Below, piece after piece: positions 12,267 through 20,506 of a DNA stretch of 46,368 nt. Each line of letters starts with the position of its first letter. The first letter of the stretch is position 1. Source of the DNA: Bolinopsis microptera (Eukaryota > Ctenophora > Tentaculata > Lobata > Bolinopsidae); assembly GCF_026151205.1 (NCBI RefSeq), contig NW_026971802.1, positions 1 to 46,368 of the forward strand, given 5' to 3'. A program made the translations under genes and the position numbers. The notes beneath the pieces were generated by a model. That model was not told the origin of the DNA and did not search any database. It saw only the letters and a program-made list of their open reading frames with translations.

Positions 12267-12848
12267 AGCAAAAGAGTTATTTATTCTAAAATTTATTTTT
12301 GTATCTCAAAAATGATGTAAAGTTTTTAATATGACGTAGAATTAAAGCTATTTCCGTACAGCCTAAGTGCTAAGCATGCTCGTTAGAAAAACTATGATCA
12401 ATGAACATAACATGCTAGCTTTCTTTATTTTTGTAAGTCGCGTCGGCTGACATCTTGGGTTGTACTGGATGTAACAAGTTTATTATCGGATGTCTACTTA
12501 TATTTATTATGATATCATTATTCATTGTAATGGCAATAAAATTTAAATTTTGTTTTACCTAAATTTTGTTTTACTTGTAATGTAGAGCTGACGCGCGCAC
12601 GAATGCGCGGCTGCATGGCTACGTATTCAGTATTGTGGCTTTTCCGCCACTATTTAGTGAAACGACAACGGGGGCCACAACGTAATCAGTAATACAAAAG
12701 TTGTAAAATGTTACAAAAATGTAAATTGTTGCAACAACGCAATTTAGTCAAAATTGTGCTTTTTGCAAATGAAGCCGCGACTTATTAAAATTTAATAGTT
12801 TGCAAATAGTTAAAACCATTAACCATGATTGCCATCAATTTTTTGTCA

Positions 12849-12955
12849 TGTCATACGTTTTATGACCCGCCGCGCACGGGTGCGCCGCTCCCCCTGTATC
12901 GTAGAATCTCTACAGGGGTTCCACTATAGTATTTGGGGGTCACGACGTAATACAA
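12849..12955. repeat. Dispersed repeat, copy 1
   Basis: This matches the sequence at 30394-30486 in the same orientation. Shared blocks include TCATACG, ATGACCCGCCGCGCACG, GCTCCCCCTGTATCGT and a final GGGGGTCAC-ACGT-ATACAA. The middle differs in length and sequence. It lies some 1.8 kb downstream of a LINE end, as does the other copy, so it may be part of a long LINE tail or an independent MITE-like unit. Confidence 0.55.
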
Positions 12956-13015
12956 TAATTGATAATCTCCACATAGCATTAAACCCTATACTATATATTT
13001 GATACCGGCTGCGGT

Positions 13016-13071
13016 CTATCTCAAAAAGTAAAAGGAAAGAAAAATTTTGTTCCTTTTACTTTTTGAGATAG
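13016..13071. repeat. Perfect 22-bp hairpin
   Basis: Arms 13016-13037 and 13050-13071 are exact reverse complements separated by 12 nt. The left arm begins CTATCTCAAAAAGTAAAAGG. It could be a small palindromic transposon end, or a folded RNA if transcribed. No promoter or tail signal shows which. Confidence 0.6.
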
Positions 13072-13346
13072 AACTTTCCGGTTTTCAATAAAATTTCCGT
13101 CTGTAGCTTTTAAATCTGAGTTAGCTCCTTACTCCTCAGGAGCAAAATTTGGGACAACCTTGAACCGCGACCGGAACCTGGCCTAAATTTTGAATTAGAC
13201 CAAAAGTTGATTTTGGTCCAAATAAAAGATCGCAGCTTTTTAACTTTGCAATGTCATGACTACTAGGCTAAATGTTTACCTAACCATGTGCTTTCGCGCC
13301 ACTTCGGGCGCGCTTGTTTCACAAGTTTTTACCGCCGTGGGGCGGG

Positions 13347-13588
13347 CGCGCGCTACTGCAAGCGAGAGGGCTCTGGTTAGAGCAAGCTTTGGATAGAGCA
13401 AGGCTTAATGCAGCGTGCAAAAGTGAACTTGACCTGACGCGCGAGGACAAACGCCGCGCGCTGTTGAAAATCGATCACCTGTAGCAAGCCCGGCAGGCGG
13501 TAAGTTTTTTTGGCTTAGAGAGCTGAGAGTTCATAGTTCAGTCTAGTTGTTGCTCTAACCAGAGCCCTCTCGGTTGCAGTAGCGCGCG
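13347..13588. mobile_element. MITE-like element with 39-bp inverted termini
   Basis: Arms 13347-13385 and 13550-13588 are inverted copies with a single mismatch. They contain GAGAGGGCTCTGGTTAGAGC and start with CGCGCGCTACTGCA. The 164-bp interior has no ORF. ACCGCCG occurs just outside both ends (from about 13331 and at 13590-13596 region), but its spacing from the left arm makes a target duplication uncertain. LINE copy 2 begins immediately to the right, so the element marks or sits at that LINE's truncated 5' end. Confidence 0.5.
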
Positions 13589-13799
13589 ACCGCCGAAGTA
13601 TATTCTACTCGAATACTTTAAATAATTGTAACTCATACACTGCATCTGACCTTACCAATATTCTCTGCAACCAAGTAAAGAAACAATCATCTATTCTCTT
13701 TCAAAATATTGATGGAAATAAATCAAATTTTGACAACCTTGCCATTGAAACCTGTAGGTACAAAACAAAATTCTCCGTATTAGCCCTAGCTGAAACCAA
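13589..13799 (+). pseudogene. LINE copy 2, 5' piece of ORF2 endonuclease
   Basis: The frame reads a segment ending SSILFQNIDGNKSNFDNLAI then FSVLALAETN, closely matching residues 110-149 of the open LINE ORF2, up to the catalytic Glu of the endonuclease. It is cut exactly after the first two bases of the Asn codon by the copia element. The other side of the insertion resumes in the same frame at 18840 once one copy of the 5-bp duplication is removed. The 5' end of the LINE is lost, with no ORF1 upstream. Confidence 0.75.
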
Positions 13800-13964
13800 T
13801 GTGAATTGCTATATATTTGGTTTATATATTTATGATAGTCGATATAATATATACTAATTGTGTTCTATTTCAGAATGTACCACAAACATGTTGTCTGTGG
13901 GGTTTGATAATTACTTGTAACAACTGGTGTGTTTCATTGCATAGTGATCCATTTAAAGTTAACA
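13800..13964 (+). repeat. Copia 5' LTR
   Basis: This 165-bp LTR begins TG and ends CA. It contains a TATA-like TATAATATATAC near 13850, a plausible transcription start region. It is identical by eye to 18670-18834. Confidence 0.95.
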
Positions 13965-13966
13965 AG

Positions 13967-13977
13967 TGGTAGCAGAG
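13967..13977 (+). promoter_or_regulatory. Primer-binding site (initiator tRNA-Met type)
   Basis: TGGTAGCAGAG begins 2 nt after the left LTR. It is complementary to the 3' end of eukaryotic initiator tRNA-Met including CCA, the usual primer of copia-type elements. The match covers 11 nt. Confidence 0.8.
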
Positions 13978-13986
13978 AAGGACGCA

Positions 13987-16900
13987 ATGGCACCCCCAGA
14001 GACAGTTAGAGTAACTAGTAATTACAAAGCCCCACCGGCATACAGTGAGGATCAGGACTACTGCAATTGGAAGTTAGACCTGCAGCTGTGGCAAGAGTTC
14101 ACGGGTTTAGAGAAAAAGAGACAAGGAACTGCGTTGCTCTTAGAATTGAAACAAGGGAAGATAAAGGATACAGTACGATCATTGGGGAAAGATGTCCTAA
14201 TTGCAGAGGATGCAATAGCAAAGATTTTAAGTCATCTTGACAAAATCTATTTAGAGGACTCAGCTCAAACCTGTTACCGAGTTTACGGTAAGTTTGAAAA
14301 ATATGTGAGACCAGAAGGGTTGTCTCTACAGAGTTACATATCTGAGTTTGAGAAGTTGCTAGCGGATCTCAGGAGACACAAAATCACTCTTCCTGAAGCA
14401 GTTCTGGCCTACAGATTCCTTAACAGCGCTAACCTTCCGTCAGAAAAATACGATCTCGCTTTGGCAACTGTAAAGGATCTTACTTATAAAGATATGTGTG
14501 AAACGATCGGGAAAATCTTCTCCGTCCAATCGAACCTTTCCACACCGCCTGCGTCAATATCAGTGAAGGTGGAACATGAGGAATGTAACTATACATACAA
14601 CTCAACCCCAAGAGGTGGACGAGGAAACTACAGAAGGATGTCAAGAGGACGTGGGAATCATCATCATCCGTATAATCGACAAAAGAGTGCGTATACTGGA
14701 TGCTATGCTTGTGGCGATAAAAACCATATTGCGAGATGGTGCACAAGCAAGAACAGAGCTTCTTCAAGTTCAACAGAAAATGCACAGTATTTCGCACAAG
14801 ATGGTGCTGAGAATGTTACGGCCATGGAAGCAGAGGGTGCATTCTTAACATTCATGGTGGTGTCTGAATCTGAAGATGTTGTTGAGATTCCTGAAGAGTG
14901 CCTGATGAGTGATACGAACCTTGGTTCTCTTGTATATGAGTCATTAGCATGTGCAGTTATTGATTCCGGATGTACAAAGACAGTTGTTGGTAGGAACTGG
15001 GTGAATCACTACAGAGAAACTCTGGAAGAAAAACAACTGAAAATGATGGTTAGTGAACCTTGCTCGACGCCTTTTAGATTTGGGGATGGACTCGAAGTCA
15101 TTTCCACAGAAAAGACTATCATCCCTGGGCGAATAGGAAAGACCGATGTTCGGATAGAAGCAAACATTGTTGAGAAAGAACTGCCGTTGCTTCTCAGTAA
15201 AGCATCGTTAAAGAGAGCTGGTGCTGTGTTGGATTTCACAAATGATACAATGAGATTCAGTGGAGATTGTGTTGATTTGTTTGAAACTAAATCAAAGCAC
15301 TATTGCGTTCCTCTTTGTAATAAAAGACGCATGACCATTGGGCCGCCAGATCGAAAGACCCCACATCTGGTGATGACAATCAGCGAAGAAGGTTTGTTTG
15401 GTACTGACGAAAAGGAGATTAGGAGGAAAGTGGAAAAAATCCACAAACAATTCTCACACCCTCCTAGTGATAAACTGAAAACATTGCTGAAAACTGCAGG
15501 ATTTAAGAGACCAGAATACATGAAAGCAATTGATGAGGTATCCAGCAGTTGTAAAATATGTCTGATGTACAAGAAACCCAAGTCAAGACCAGTGGTGGGT
15601 CTCCCAAGAGGAAAGGTGTTCAACGAATGTGTTGCAATGGACCTTAAGAATGTTCCTGGCACTCCTAATGTGTATATCTTGCATATGATTGATTCGGTGA
15701 CAAGATATTCAGCAGCTAGAATAATCTACAATAAGAAGAAAGAGACAATCATCCAAGGAATTTGCTCTGGATGGATATCCATCTTTGGAAATCCAAAGAA
15801 ATTTATGGCTGATAATGGTGGAGAGTTCGCCAATGAGGAGTTTACTGAGATGTGTCAAAGATTCAATGTGGATGTGCAAAATTCAGCTGCCGAGAGCCCT
15901 TGGAGCAATGGGATTGTAGAACGTCATCATAAGATGCTGACAGAGATGATGGTAAAAACGAAGGAAGATTCAAAATGCAACTGGGAAGTTGCATTGTGTT
16001 GGGCACTAAGTGCGAAAAACTCCATGCAGATGTTTGGTGGGTTTTCTGCAAATCAGTTGACAATGGGCCGTAACCCTTCACTTCCGAATGTCATCGATGA
16101 TAGACTGCCAGCTTTAGAAGAAACAACGGTGAGTAAAACCGTGGCTGATAATGTTAATGCAATGCACAGTGCAAGGCAAGCATTTGCAAAGTGTGAAAGT
16201 AGCAACAAGATACGTAGAGCTCTGCAAAGCCAAGTTCGGACAAGCAATGATGAGTATTATAGCAACGGTGAAAAGGTGATGTACAAGAGAAAAGGATCTG
16301 CAAAATGGAGTGGGCCAGGTGTTATACTGGGGAGAGACATTACTCATTTATATATTTTAAAGCATGGAAATCAGTATTATAAGTGCAGTGCATGTCATCT
16401 AACCAGGGATACAACAACAGGATATCCCATTACCTCAGAGTCAGTTGTTGGGCAACCTAACCCGAGTATTGTATCAAGTTCACCAAAATCCCCATTAGAG
16501 ACGCAGAGAAATTTCCTAGAGGATCAACCATCTTGCTCTATGGAAACAGCAGTTTCTGTACCGGAAACAGAAACACTGCCTCAAAGTGAGACAACAGCAA
16601 CAATCAGACCTCAGCACAAATCAGGACTTCCTAAAGCAAGAAGTCACGTGGAGTTTCTTCCAAAGTATCCAGAGGAGGATGGTGAGATCTGGCATAAAGC
16701 TTATATCCATAGCCGTGCGGGAAAATCAACTGGCAGTTACAAAAACTGTGTAAATATTCAACTTGATGGTGAGGAGAGCATCCAATGTGTGGATTGGTAT
16801 GAGCTTGCTGTGAATTGGAGAGATGACCTGTCACCAGAAACAGAAGAAGAGGTGTTGCTGTCCAGTGTGAGTATGTATGACCAAGCAGTTGTAGATGCCA

Positions 16901-18351
16901 AGCTAGCAGAGCTTGAGAAGTTCAAAGTAAACAAGGTTTACGTGGAAGTTGATGCAAACGAACAGTCCAATGTTGGTGTTCGTTGGGTAATTACAAAGAA
17001 AGCAGAAGGTTCTGTTAAAGCTCGTTTAGTGGCACTTGGTTATCAAGAAAATAGTAGCAACATACGAAAGGACTCCCCAACATGTAACAGGGACTCTATA
17101 AGACTGCTCCTTACAATAGTTGCAACAGAAAGTTGGAAGTTACAACACATCGATGTTCAGGCTGCCTTCTTGCAAGGCAAGAAGATTTCAAGAGATGTCT
17201 TCATTATTCCTCCGAAGGAAGCTGAAACGAGGAAAATCTGGAAACTGAACAAATGTATTTACGGGTTAGTAGACGGACCTAGAATGTGGTATGTTGAGCT
17301 TCGTGATACTCTAGTGAAGTTAAATGTTGTGGTATCGTCATATGATGAGTCATTCATGTTCTGGTATGATGAAGGAAAACTCGAGGGTATCATTGCTGTG
17401 CATGTTGACGATCTGATGTTCAGTGGAAGCAAGAAGTTTGAAAGGGAAGTTATTGGGGAACTGAAGAAGAAGTTTCGTCTAAGTACGGAGGTCGAAGTTG
17501 AATTTGCTTATACTGGTCTTGATGTAAAGCAAACACAATCTGGAATTCTGGTATCACAACTGGGGTATGCAGACCAGATTTCAAGAATAGAGATCGACCC
17601 CACCCGAGTGAATCGAAATACGCTCCCAATCAACGAGAAAGAAAAGCAACAACTGAGAACTGTGTGCGGACAGTTGTTGTGGGTATCAACACAGACACGG
17701 CCAGATGTAGCTTATGCTACATGTTTTGCTAGTAATTCTGTGACTGAAGGGACCATCGCAGATTTGAAAATGGTAAACAAAACAGTAAAGTTCTTAGAAA
17801 AGAATCCTCTAACACTCAGGTTTAAGAAACTACTGTTGCCTGAGTCAGTCTTAGTGGTTTTCTGTGATGCATCGTATGGAAACTTGAAGGATGGTAGCTC
17901 TCAGGGAGGCTTCATAATTTTCCTTGTTTCGCTTACAGGAAAATCTTGCCCCATTACATGGCAGAGTAGAAAAATCCGGAGAGTATGTAAAAGTACTTTA
18001 GCAGCGGAGAGTTGGGCAATGATCGAAGCAGTGGAAACATGTGAGTTGATCCAAGCTCAGCTGAGTGAGATCATGTTATCTGGAAAACTTGATGTCATTG
18101 TAATGACTGATTGCAAGTCTCTACATGATGCTATCCAAACCTCGAAAAATGTTGATGACAAGGGATTGAGGATACCAATAGCTTGCCTGAGACAGCGAGT
18201 GAACAATAGTGAAATGACAGTTCGTTGGATTTCAACAAAGAAACAGCTTGCAGATTGTTTGACTAAAGCTGGAGCTCCAACTTCACTGCTACGGGAGGTA
18301 TTGTCGTCAGGAGAATTTGACAATGAACTGTTTAGAATTGTATTCCAATAA
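13987..18351 (+). CDS. Copia Gag-Pol polyprotein
   Basis: This single 1454-residue frame starts at the ATG at 13987. The frame is open from 13966, but that region is the primer-binding site. Order: Gag with an N-terminal UBN2-like helical region; a CCHC knuckle CYACGDKNHIARWC at residues 239-252; aspartic protease with IDSG (Asp326); integrase with its His-Cys region and the triad Asp552, Asp609, Glu645 (35 residues between the last two); reverse transcriptase with HVDDL (Asp1141, Asp1142); and RNase H with CDAS (Asp1294) and a later TDCKS. Integrase before reverse transcriptase defines Ty1/copia order. No frameshift or stop is present and all catalytic residues are there. The protein would package, reverse-transcribe and integrate the element. 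How Gag and Pol ratios are set is not apparent, since they are fused. Confidence 0.95.
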   Translation: MAPPETVRVTSNYKAPPAYSEDQDYCNWKLDLQLWQEFTGLEKKRQGTALLLELKQGKIKDTVRSLGKDVLIAEDAIAKILSHLDKIYLEDSAQTCYRVYGKFEKYVRPEGLSLQSYISEFEKLLADLRRHKITLPEAVLAYRFLNSANLPSEKYDLALATVKDLTYKDMCETIGKIFSVQSNLSTPPASISVKVEHEECNYTYNSTPRGGRGNYRRMSRGRGNHHHPYNRQKSAYTGCYACGDKNHIARWCTSKNRASSSSTENAQYFAQDGAENVTAMEAEGAFLTFMVVSESEDVVEIPEECLMSDTNLGSLVYESLACAVIDSGCTKTVVGRNWVNHYRETLEEKQLKMMVSEPCSTPFRFGDGLEVISTEKTIIPGRIGKTDVRIEANIVEKELPLLLSKASLKRAGAVLDFTNDTMRFSGDCVDLFETKSKHYCVPLCNKRRMTIGPPDRKTPHLVMTISEEGLFGTDEKEIRRKVEKIHKQFSHPPSDKLKTLLKTAGFKRPEYMKAIDEVSSSCKICLMYKKPKSRPVVGLPRGKVFNECVAMDLKNVPGTPNVYILHMIDSVTRYSAARIIYNKKKETIIQGICSGWISIFGNPKKFMADNGGEFANEEFTEMCQRFNVDVQNSAAESPWSNGIVERHHKMLTEMMVKTKEDSKCNWEVALCWALSAKNSMQMFGGFSANQLTMGRNPSLPNVIDDRLPALEETTVSKTVADNVNAMHSARQAFAKCESSNKIRRALQSQVRTSNDEYYSNGEKVMYKRKGSAKWSGPGVILGRDITHLYILKHGNQYYKCSACHLTRDTTTGYPITSESVVGQPNPSIVSSSPKSPLETQRNFLEDQPSCSMETAVSVPETETLPQSETTATIRPQHKSGLPKARSHVEFLPKYPEEDGEIWHKAYIHSRAGKSTGSYKNCVNIQLDGEESIQCVDWYELAVNWRDDLSPETEEEVLLSSVSMYDQAVVDAKLAELEKFKVNKVYVEVDANEQSNVGVRWVITKKAEGSVKARLVALGYQENSSNIRKDSPTCNRDSIRLLLTIVATESWKLQHIDVQAAFLQGKKISRDVFIIPPKEAETRKIWKLNKCIYGLVDGPRMWYVELRDTLVKLNVVVSSYDESFMFWYDEGKLEGIIAVHVDDLMFSGSKKFEREVIGELKKKFRLSTEVEVEFAYTGLDVKQTQSGILVSQLGYADQISRIEIDPTRVNRNTLPINEKEKQQLRTVCGQLLWVSTQTRPDVAYATCFASNSVTEGTIADLKMVNKTVKFLEKNPLTLRFKKLLLPESVLVVFCDASYGNLKDGSSQGGFIIFLVSLTGKSCPITWQSRKIRRVCKSTLAAESWAMIEAVETCELIQAQLSEIMLSGKLDVIVMTDCKSLHDAIQTSKNVDDKGLRIPIACLRQRVNNSEMTVRWISTKKQLADCLTKAGAPTSLLREVLSSGEFDNELFRIVFQ

Positions 18352-18429
18352 TAAACATTGTATTCAAAGTTTTTAATATTGTGTGTGAAGGATTTTAATA
18401 ATCTTAATAATTTGAAACTTAAAGAAGTT

Positions 18430-18525
18430 AAAAGAGTGAATATATTGGTATTTGTGATTTATATAATGTGCTCGTTTAAAAGAGTGAATATATTGGTATT
18501 TGTGATTTATATAATGTGCTCGTTT
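18430..18525 (+). repeat. 48-bp tandem duplication in copia 3' untranslated region
   Basis: Units 18430-18477 and 18478-18525 are identical and include GAATATATTGGTATTTGTGA. They lie between the gag-pol stop and the purine tract. It is probably a slippage product; no function is evident. Confidence 0.85.
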
Positions 18526-18652
18526 AAAACGATTTTCTATTACATGTTGTGCATGTATCCACAAAGAGGGAAGTTATATTTAGAAAGATTATAGTCTTTC
18601 TTGTGACACCTTTATTTTATATTTAATATTTTAAATCTTTCAAAGCCTTTTT

Positions 18653-18669
18653 AAGAAAGAACGGGAGAT
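18653..18669 (+). promoter_or_regulatory. Polypurine tract of copia element
   Basis: AAGAAAGAACGGGAGAT lies directly before the right LTR, where plus-strand DNA synthesis is primed. Only one C and the final T interrupt the purines. Confidence 0.75.
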
Positions 18670-18834
18670 TGTGAATTGCTATATATTTGGTTTATATATT
18701 TATGATAGTCGATATAATATATACTAATTGTGTTCTATTTCAGAATGTACCACAAACATGTTGTCTGTGGGGTTTGATAATTACTTGTAACAACTGGTGT
18801 GTTTCATTGCATAGTGATCCATTTAAAGTTAACA
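18670..18834 (+). repeat. Copia 3' LTR
   Basis: Identical by eye to the left LTR (13800-13964). It is followed at once by the ACCAA target duplication and the resumed LINE frame. Confidence 0.95.
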
Positions 18835-19742
18835 ACCAACACTGGGAAAGAATTAAGCAATCTATTTCAGCTCGAGGGTTATAATAGTTACTATCAGGAC
18901 ACAGCACCTAACAAACAAAAGGGCACTGGAGTAGCCCTTTATGTTGACGATAGATTAAATGCTACAGTAATTGAAAATATATCACAAGTCACAGAACATC
19001 TAGAAATACTTGTCTTATCATTAAGTAACGAAAATCAACCTGTTAATGTAGGTGTTTTGTATCGTCCACCAAGTAGCTGTATTTCCCAAGCTCTAGTTGA
19101 ACTTTCTAACCTTCTTGATCACATGCCGAAGTTTAGTTATCTAGCTGGAGACTTTAATATCGATCTTCATGATAAAGACAACAAAAATGTACAAAAATAT
19201 GAAGAAATATCGTTCAGTAAAGGATTTTGTCCGTCAATATCTATTGCTACTCACGAAAAACCAGGCTGTAAAGCATCTTGCATAGACAACATAATTACCA
19301 ACGACATTGAGAATGTTATTACCTCAGGCACCCTAAAAGAACGAATAACTCACCACTCGCCTATTTTTAACAAATTTAACTGGAATGTTAAAGTCAACTC
19401 TGGAAAAACTTCTATTAAACAGTATTACGATTTCTGTCAATCAAATGTTAACGGCTTCCTAGTGGATCTTGAAGATGAGCTTAAAACTAAAATAATCCAT
19501 AACTTTACTGAATTCCATGACACTTACAAAAACTGCATCGAAAAATCGTTTAAACTAGAAACCCCGAAAACCTCTAAGAGAACTGTTAAGGTTAACCCTT
19601 GGATAACTCCCGGTCTCATTTGCTCAATTAATAATCAGCATAAACTGTACGAAAATTGGGTTGAGATAAGAAATAGAAAATGTAAACTCGGGGAAACTGA
19701 TAACAAGGGTGGGATTTGCCAGTGCCCTGAATGCAAAAATAT
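18835..19742 (+). pseudogene. LINE copy 2, endonuclease continuation
   Basis: The ORF resumes after the copia insertion and stays open to about 19740. It carries GTGVALYV, LYRPPSS, the catalytic AGDFNID strand and CIDNIITND, and ends in the Cys-rich linker CQCPECKN, which corresponds to residue 449 of the open LINE ORF2. The HHSPIF block stands where APE-type endonucleases usually read Ser-Asp-His, and LINE B has HHLPIF at the same place. After 19740 the similarity stops at a hairpin. The next 430 or so codons, with most of the reverse transcriptase, are missing before the family resumes at 27911. Confidence 0.85.
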
Positions 19743-19774
19743 GATCACCTAATGTTCATGGTGATCATATTTTT
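19735..19774. repeat. Perfect 15-bp inverted repeat at LINE/insert junction
   Basis: Arm AAAAATATGATCACC (19735-19749) and its exact complement (19760-19774) are separated by 10 nt. It sits exactly where LINE copy 2 loses similarity. It may be a scar of the event that brought in the Penelope/LINE block, or the terminus of that block. Confidence 0.7.
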
Positions 19775-20506
19775 TGATCCCCGGTGGGCAAACACTCGTC
19801 CGAAAGGTCAAGGCAAACCTGTCGATGTTTCACCATACGAAGTAAGGCGATTTGAACATATACTCAGCTTACAACTCAACCCATGGGACGAGACGTCGTG
19901 AGCCTCAAAATTCTTCAAAATATACAGCACATACCTAGTTAGCAAACACTAAACACAACATACATACGATACCAAATAATGTATAATGCCATTACTAATT
20001 CGAAAGAAAATATATCTGCTATCTAATTTAAAAAATTGAAGAATAAACCTGAAGAAAGGGGAAGGAGAGGGGTTTGGGAGAGGCAGAGTAGGAAAACAAC
20101 AGGATCCTGTGCCGCAGGATTTTAAAATTTGTTGTATGATGATTATCTTATATTTGATCCTTCGAACAGCTGTTGAGCAATGAAACGCAAACATAATCTT
20201 AGCAAAATGAATATATTTCTTTTATCTTCAGCATTTAATCAGTCACATAATCTGAGAATATCAATGGTTAGTTTGAAAATGTCAAAAATTCTCATCAAAA
20301 ATGTAGTAAAGTCTCAAAAAATTAATTTAGCATCTCGTAAAAATGGAATAGTTTAAAATCGGAACAAAAATAATCGCATATACTATAATAATGTGGAGTC
20401 TGCAGTAGTTCATTAAATCAAAAAGACGCAATTCAAAAATTGATAGACTGCATATATAAACAAAAAATGGACGATTTAAAAATAAAATTCGGGACACCAT
20501 GAAAAA
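19775..20506. other. Probable 3' region of the Penelope-like element
   Basis: There is no ORF worth reporting. It lies downstream, on the minus strand, of the Penelope-like frame. I searched for the hammerhead core that many such elements carry and found none on the minus strand. The exact 3' end of the element is not visible. Confidence 0.4.

Larger units (their letters stand above)
11074..13346. other. LINE 3' flank and intergenic sequence
   Basis: No coding sequence is recognised. The first 100-200 bases are CA-rich and probably belong to the LINE 3' untranslated region. Further on are a GC-rich stem (12152-12266), one copy of a dispersed repeat (12849-12955) and a strong hairpin (13016-13071). 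Short CG-rich patches such as GCGCGC recur in otherwise AT-rich DNA here, and again at 28.9-30.6 kb. Confidence 0.5.
13800..18834 (+). mobile_element. Ty1/copia LTR retrotransposon, apparently intact
   Basis: The 5035-bp element has two 165-bp LTRs that I read as identical, starting TGTGAATTG and ending GTTAACA. It has a primer-binding site directly after the left LTR, one uninterrupted gag-pol frame, and a purine tract before the right LTR. A 5-bp target duplication ACCAA (13795-13799 and 18835-18839) flanks it. The insertion lies inside the endonuclease frame of LINE copy 2. Identical LTRs and an open frame point to a recent insertion, so it may still be mobile. Confidence 0.95.

Noticed and set aside
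13966-13986. Earlier GTG start for the copia polyprotein
   Set aside because: These bases are the tRNA primer-binding site and leader; the first ATG is at 13987.
14480-18323. Minus-strand and alternate-frame ORFs inside the copia element
   Set aside because: They are shadows of the gag-pol frame.
19775-20506. Hammerhead ribozyme of the Penelope-like element
   Set aside because: No CTGANGA core with a paired GAAA was found on the coding strand.
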